Assembly: GCF_000283155.1 (NCBI RefSeq)
Contig: NW_004454207.1
Span: 11,852,532-11,916,531, forward strand
Origin: Ceratotherium simum simum
Lineage: Eukaryota; Chordata; Mammalia; Perissodactyla; Rhinocerotidae
DNA length: 64,000 bases
Direction of reading: 5' to 3'
Under the pieces are notes generated by a model that searched no databases, had not been told where the DNA came from, and saw only the letters and a program-made list of their open reading frames with translations. Position numbers and translations under genes: made by a program. Shown one piece after another: positions 58,620 to 64,000 of the stretch (position 1 is its first letter; every line of letters starts with the position of its first letter).

Positions 58620-59310
58620 ATTCAAAATGCTTGAAATAATTGAGTTACTGTTTTCTCTTCTGTTCCAAAACATCTACCACAATGAGAATGAACGAATTTT
58701 CTTGTTTCTTCTATTGTTTATAGCCAAAAAATACTACATATACTGGAAAAATAATAATTCACCACTGAGGTATGTTTTTTTCTTTTTGCCATTATACTAT
58801 TGCTTTCTCTATGGCTAAATGGCACATTTGGGAATCTCCAAAGGCTACTGAATTTTCTACAGGTTTTTAAATGGTGTGTTTTCCTCATATCATAGGATAA
58901 GGTTTATTTAGAATCTCTTGTGCTTTACCTGACAGGATATGACCCAGAGTGAAGGATAGAAAATCTGATTGAAATTATACACCTTTGAGACCTCCAGAAA
59001 ATTGACACCAATTTTGAGATTTGTTTACAGTCGACTCTGAGGAACAAAATAATTCCATTTTACACTGGGGTTAAAAATGTCATCTACAAGGGTAAAGACC
59101 ATTTTGTATGTGCCTTTTGGGATTATTTGTAGCTCATAACATAGTCCTAAACATTCTTATGTAATTGAATTGAATACTTATTAATCGAATAAATATATAA
59201 GTAGTTTCAAGGTAGTAGCATGCTCCACTGGGTATGAGTGGAGCCATTTGGGTGTGGTAGATCACTTGTAGAAATGGCTCCAAATCTCTGCCCTTTGCTC
59301 TATTCACACT
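58620..59310. other. Unassigned AT-rich DNA
   Basis: No gene or repeat recognised. Confidence 0.4.
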
Positions 59311-59316
59311 CTGCAA

Positions 59317-59729
59317 TGTGGTTTGGAAGCTCCTCTGATCCAGAAGTGTTGTCTATTTCCCTGTCCTTTGAATCTGGGCTGCCCCTATGACTTGATTTGG
59401 CAAACAGAATATGGCAGAAGTGACAGTGTGCCAGTTCTGAGCCTGGGCCTTGCTCCCTTGAAAGCAGGCACCATTTGAGCAAGGACAGGCTATCCCAATG
59501 GGGGATAAGAGACCTCATGGAGCAGAGACAAGCCGCGCCAGCTGAGGTCATCCCAGACCAGCCAGCAAGCACGCAGCTGACTCAACAGCTAACCACAGAC
59601 ACATGAGAACACTCATTTGAGACCAGCCCAAATTGCTGACCCACAAAATCATGAACTAAATAAATGGCTATTGTTTTAAGCTCCTAAATTTTAGGCTGGT
59701 TTGTTACACAGCAAAAGCTAATTAATGCA
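59317..59729 (+). mobile_element. MLT1-like LTR
   Basis: Forward LTR: TGTGGTTTGGAAGCTCC start, 'cctttgaatctgggctgcccc', 'atatggcagaagtgacagtgtgccagttc', 'gctgacccacaaaatcatgaac', 'ttgttttaagctcctaaattttag', terminus near GCTAATTAATGCA. An AAATAAATGG signal precedes the end. A clear 5-bp duplication was not found. The 90-codon minus frame is antisense LTR. Confidence 0.8.
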
Positions 59730-59734
59730 TAGGA

Positions 59735-60990
59735 GAAAGACTGGCATAGGAAGAATCTCATATTCCTGTTCAGAAAAGAGCTTCTGCCAGGAATTTCACA
59801 CTTTTGGAAAGTCCCTACAGAGGAAACTTTCACCTCTCTTTTTATCCCTTATGCATTCCTTCCCAAGAGAACCAGTATAGCTAGCCTGATTGGTAAAAGC
59901 TTGACATTTGTTAGGCTACATTTGCTGGCAATGGGAATAAGAAGGTTAAAGGTGGCTGGTCTGTGCTCTTGCTCTCACTGACTTCCTCTCAAGTGGAACA
60001 AGCCCTCCTCTTCTTCTTCTTCCTAACTCCTTACGACAGACTCTTCTGTGTTTGTGGGTAAGGGAGGGGGTCCACCATTGTCACTCACTGTCCTGCTGGT
60101 TATGGTGTATGGGGCAGGCCTGTGGCCCTTCCCAGTGGCCTCTAAAACTGCCTTATATATCCAGATCTCTTCACAGGCATGTCCGGATTCAGGATGGGAG
60201 TAGGAGTGACCATTACACTTCAGGGTCAAACTACATTTGCCAACACACATCAGCAGTTGGATGCCATTATGTCTATTCTCGCCAACAGAACCATGAGAGG
60301 AGAAGGGATGGGTCTCAATGCTTCCTCCTTAACAACATCCAATAGCTGTGAATATTGACCTGAAATTTTTAAATGTATAATGAAATGGAATATATCTCTT
60401 CGATTTTCTAAAATACAATTCCACCAGTTTTCATTCCAGGTTTTATGGGATTATTATTATTAGAAAACAATTCTCATTCTTTTATATTCAATTTTTCTAT
60501 AGAACATCTAGGTAAGAACCACACATAAAATTCTAATCACTCTATTTTGGTCCTTTTATGTGTAGAGATGAGAAGTTACTTCCAACAAACAACAGCAGGT
60601 CTTCCTTTCCAATTGTCAAGTTTTCTGCTCTATTTTAAAACTCAGCACTTGGTAGTATAACTAGATATTTTTTCCCGGAAATAGAATAAGATATAAAATT
60701 AGATAACGGATAGCAACTCAATTTAGCATGTTAAAAATGTTTGTTTCACACAGAAGTGCAGACGCACACACACCCATATAGAGTTTTTTAGAAGATATAT
60801 TAGTGAACAATACAAAAATGAAACATTACATATTTTTGTTTCACCTTTCAAAAAGCTTAAGGATCATATGATGTAAAGAAATGTGACAAAAATTGTGCAG
60901 AATAATTGAGGCCAATACCAGGAGAAAAATAGTCTGGATTCCCACTCCATTTTTAATTCAAAACTGGACGATTTCTACATCTCAAGAGAC
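59735..60990. other. Unassigned DNA
   Basis: About 1.25 kb without a recognised repeat or gene. Opposite-strand frames of 75 and 97 codons near 60,023-60,345 overlap each other and show no domain. CT-rich at about 60,005-60,022. Confidence 0.4.
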
Positions 60991-61002
60991 ACAACTTTTG
61001 GT

Positions 61003-61213
61003 CTTTTTTTTTTTTTTTAAAGATTTTATTTATTTATTTTTCCCCCCAAAACCCCAGTAGACAGTTGCACGCCATAGCTGCACATCCCTCCAGTTGCTGC
61101 ATGCGGGACGCGGCCCCAGCATGACCAGAGAAGCGGTGCGCACCCGGGATCCGAACCCGGGCCGCCAGCAGCGGAGCGCGCGCACCCAACCGCTAAGCCA
61201 CGGGGACGACCCC
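61003..61213 (-). mobile_element. ERE SINE, short form, young
   Basis: Reverse ERE: poly(T), 'ttttatttatttatttttcccccc' tail, linker, body with a roughly 12-bp deletion relative to the 58,399 copy ('gcgtcgctgc' missing before 'gcacccggg'), antisense B box GGATCCGAACCC and terminus GGGGACGACCCC. No 3' modules. Duplication AACTTTTGGT (60,993-61,002; 61,214-61,223). Confidence 0.95.
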
Positions 61214-61335
61214 AACTTTTGGTGTTTATCACCACTGTGCATATGGAATTCAAAAAGAGCCATCAGAACTTCCTTTTAAGAAAGTATTTGCACTAGCAAA
61301 ACCAGCCGAAGCATGCCTATTTCTATCTACGGCTT

Positions 61336-61700
61336 AAATTTTAAAAAAAGATGAAACCTTGCCATTTGCAACAACATGGATGGACTTTGGGGGTATTAGA
61401 CTAAGCGAAATAAGTCATATGGAGAAAGGCAATTACCTAAGACTTCACTCATATGTGGAAGATAAACAAACAAACACATAGATACAGAGAACATATTGGT
61501 GGTTACCAGAGGGGAAGGGGTTGGGGATGACAAAAGGGATAAAGGGGCACATGTACAGTGACGGACGGAAACTAGACTTCTGGTGATGAACACGATGTCG
61601 TCTACACAGGAGTTGAAATATAATGATGTACACCTGAAATTTACACAATGTTATAAGCAATATGACTTCAATAAAAAATTTAAAAGTTTTAAAAATGTAA
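61336..61700 (+). mobile_element. L1 3' end, strongly 5'-truncated
   Basis: Forward L1 beginning in the last part of ORF2: 'ccttgccatttgcaacaacatggatggac', 'gcgaaataagtcatatggagaaag', then the 3' UTR 'ggtggttaccagaggggaagggg', 'tgatgaacacgatgtcgtc', 'gtacacctgaaatttacac' and a CAATAAA signal. Same subfamily end as at 1-128. The A-rich right flank blurs the duplication. Confidence 0.88.
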
Positions 61701-61729
61701 ACCTAAAAAAAACAATAGAAATAAACAAA

Positions 61730-62810
61730 TAAATTTCTTTAATATATTGACAAGTTTATTCAGGTTTCTATTTCTCCCTTAGTTTTTGTAAACTTTTTTT
61801 AAGTTTTTCATTTTGTTTAATATATGAATTTATTGACAAAGTAGTTCAAGTATACCTTTATTTAATCTCAATATTATCAGTAATTATGTCTTTCTTTTAA
61901 TTTATAATGATGGATTTGTATTTTTCTCTTGTTTATTTTTTGTCAATCTTGGTTGAAGTTTATATGTCTATTATCATCTTTTCAAAGAACTGACTTTGAG
62001 TTTTTGTTCAGCTCTAATGTATTGTTGTTTTCTGTTTCATTAAATTATGCAATTATCCATATACTATTTTCTTCACTCTACTTTCTATAAGATTTTTAAA
62101 ATAATCTTCTATTGCCTTTAGATGCTTAGCTCACTGATTCTCAGCCTTTCATCTTTTTCTATATAAGTTTTTAAGGCTATAAATTTCCTTTTCAATTTCT
62201 GTTCAGCTGCATCCCACATCTTTTGATGTATTCAATTTTATTATATTTCATTTCTAAGTATTTATAAAATTTATTCATAATTCTTTTTAAAACCATTCAT
62301 TACTTAGAAGGATATTTAAATTTTTTAAATATAAGGAAGGTTTTTTAAATTATCTTTTTATTAATCATTAACTTAACAGCAATGTGGTCAGGCTTCCTTT
62401 ATGGATTAGTAGGTGGTTATACTTTGAATTGTATTCTGAGGAACTATATTCTGTAGTTGTTGAGTGCAGGATTTTATTTGTGTCTACTAGATCAGGACTG
62501 TTTATTGTGATATCAATTCTCTATGCTTAACAATCTTTGATCTATTACTGAGAGTTATATTTGTCAATTTGTGAAATTTTCATTGTGTTTCTACCCACTT
62601 TTGCTATATTGAGGCCTTGTTGTTAACTGCATATATTAAAGCTTGTTACATATTTCTGGTGATTTGAAAATTTTATCTTTATGTAATGATCTTCTTCACT
62701 TAATAAGGCTTTTTGTTTCAAACTCTTTGTCTGATATTAACATACATACTGTAGGATTACTTTGATTTATGTTTGTCTTACGATATGTCAGGTAGTAATG
62801 TCAGTTTTAT
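61730..62810 (-). mobile_element. Old L1 fragment, ORF2 middle region
   Basis: Reverse L1 ORF2 text in consistent order: 'cttttcaaagaactgactttgag', 'gctataaatttccttttcaatttctgttcagctgcatcccacatc', 'ttacttagaagg', 'cagcaatgtggtcagg', 'tttgtctgatattaacatac'. Many stops. It spans the region between the endonuclease and reverse transcriptase. Confidence 0.75.
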
Positions 62811-62814
62811 TTAC

Positions 62815-64000
62815 ATGCTATGGAAATAAAACAGGCTAAGAGAATAGAGAATTATGGAAGAATGCTCTGGGAAGCCTTCCTGCTAAGGTGAGTTTTGAGC
62901 ATAGATCTGAATGAGGCAAGGATAGAAGCCATGTCAATATCTGGGAATAAAGGGTTTCAGACAGAGAGAACAACATAGGCAACTGCTAGAACATGTTTGG
63001 TGTGTTTGCAAACCAGCAAAGAGGCAGTGTGAATGCAGAGGAATGAGCAAGATAAAGAGCATTAGAGATGACATCAGAAAGGAAAGGGGCTAAATCAGGT
63101 AGGGACTTGTAGGCTACAGGAGGATTTGAGAATTTATTCTGAATAAGAGGGAAAGCTATTGGAGAGTTCTGAGCAAAGAACAAACATGACTTGACTCACA
63201 TTTTAATGCTATAAACTTGAGTGTCATGTTTAGAAAAGATTATGGGTTAAGGGTAGAAACAGATAAACTAGTTGGGACACTTTTGAAATAATTCAAATGT
63301 GAGATAATGGTAGTTTAGATCAGTGCAGCAGCAGTAGAGAAGATGAGAAATAGTCTAATTAGGGGGTATATTTTGAAAATTAGAACTGGCTGGACTTGCT
63401 TATGGATCGATACAGAGTATGAAAGACAGAGGACTCAATCCTATATCCTTGATATGAACAATGAACACATGGGACTGACATTTGCTAAAATAAGAATGAC
63501 TGTAAGAGGAGCTGGTTTGTGTAAGGGAAATCAAGACTTTGTTTTATAACCTGCTAAGTCTCAGATGCTTACTAGTCATCCAAGTGGGGATATCTGGTTG
63601 GCACTGGAGTTCAGTCTAGAGATGCAGTCTAAAGATATAATTTGGGAGTCATCATATATAGAGATGGTCTTTAAAACTGTGAAATGTGATAAGAGCACCT
63701 AGGGAGTGAGTGAAGATGGAGAAAAGAAGAGATCTAACGATGGAGCCCTAGGCGCTTCAATGTTTAAAAGTAGGAAGATGAAAAGAACACAAAGGCAAGT
63801 GAGAGAAAGCCATGTACTGAAGGCCAAGGGGAGAAAGTGATTTAAGAAAGAGAAACTTCACTGCATCTGAACAGAGATGATAGGTCAAGTAAGATGAGAA
63901 CTGAGAATGTTTAATTTTCAAGCTGGCACTGTGAAAGTCACTCAGGGAACTTGAACCAAGCTGTTTCAGAGCAGTGGTTAGAGATGAATGCCATATTGAA
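62815..64000 (-). mobile_element. L2 LINE, 3' UTR and ORF C-terminal part
   Basis: Reverse L2 continuing beyond the window. Markers: 'ctctgggaagccttcctgctaaggtgagttttgagc', 'acaacataggcaactgctagaac', 'aggtagggacttgtaggctac', 'attggagagttctgagcaaagaac', 'catccaagtggggatatctgg', 'ttgggagtcatcatatatagagatgg', 'gataggtcaagtaagatgagaactgag'. The longest continuous L2 in the window. No open frame of functional length. Confidence 0.82.

Noticed and set aside
58448..58639. Recurring frames with PGSEP/GPPAAE-like peptides (also near 1,618; 6,006; 23,024; 32,559; 45,465; 53,118; 61,026)
   Set aside because: These are translations of the ERE SINE body in different copies, which explains their mutual similarity.
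1..64000. CRISPR arrays, operons, riboswitches or bacterial mobile systems
   Set aside because: The repeat content is that of a mammalian nuclear genome. Repeats are dispersed SINEs, LINEs, LTRs and microsatellites, with no regularly spaced array.

Overview
The window looks like non-coding nuclear DNA from a perissodactyl mammal, most likely a horse or close relative. The main evidence is eleven near-complete copies, on both strands, of the tRNA-derived SINE family typical of this order (ERE, equine repetitive element). They sit among mammal-wide repeats: L1, L2, MIR, MLT1/MLT2-type and other ERV LTRs, and MER5A-type hAT elements. The DNA is AT-rich. I found no exon set, CpG island or structural RNA gene, and no bacterial or viral gene system. 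No open reading frame in the window could be supported as a host gene. The longest are L1/L2/LTR relics or chance frames.

Layout. 1-7 kb: an L1 3' end, an ERE, an old L1 and L2 fragments, an ERV1-type LTR beside an ERVL-type LTR, and a second ERE. 7-16 kb: an MLT2-like LTR carrying a TC/TA microsatellite, an L1 3' end inside an older repeat, a MER5A, a tRNA-Glu-headed SINE with an RTE-type body, and an ERE. 16-27 kb: several MIRs, an MLT1-like LTR, a second MLT1-like LTR nested in an ERVL-type LTR, an ERE and an old L1 3' end. 27-32 kb: mostly unassigned sequence with an L2 split by an hAT element. 32-35 kb: an old L1 split by an ERE and by an MLT1-like LTR. 35-40 kb: a repeat-poor block with a dense run of transcription-factor-like motifs, an ERE, a MIR and LTR remnants. 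40-48 kb: a three-level nest (L2 containing MER5A containing a 3.2 kb 5'-truncated L1), another ERE, more L2 and a pyrimidine/CG-alternating simple repeat. 48-58 kb: EREs, MIRs, old L1, and a repeat-poor block at 53.4-55.7 kb. 58-64 kb: two short-form EREs with clear target-site duplications, an MLT1-like LTR, an L1 3' end, and old L1 and L2 coding-region relics running off the right edge.

The value of the window is mainly as a record of layered insertions. Several are datable relative to each other by target-site duplications readable in the sequence. The two repeat-poor blocks (about 35.5-36.4 kb and 54.5-54.8 kb) are the best candidates for function, as possible distal regulatory elements. 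That is inference from motif content only. Repeat family names come from recognising sequence by eye; boundaries are approximate except where a duplication is quoted.
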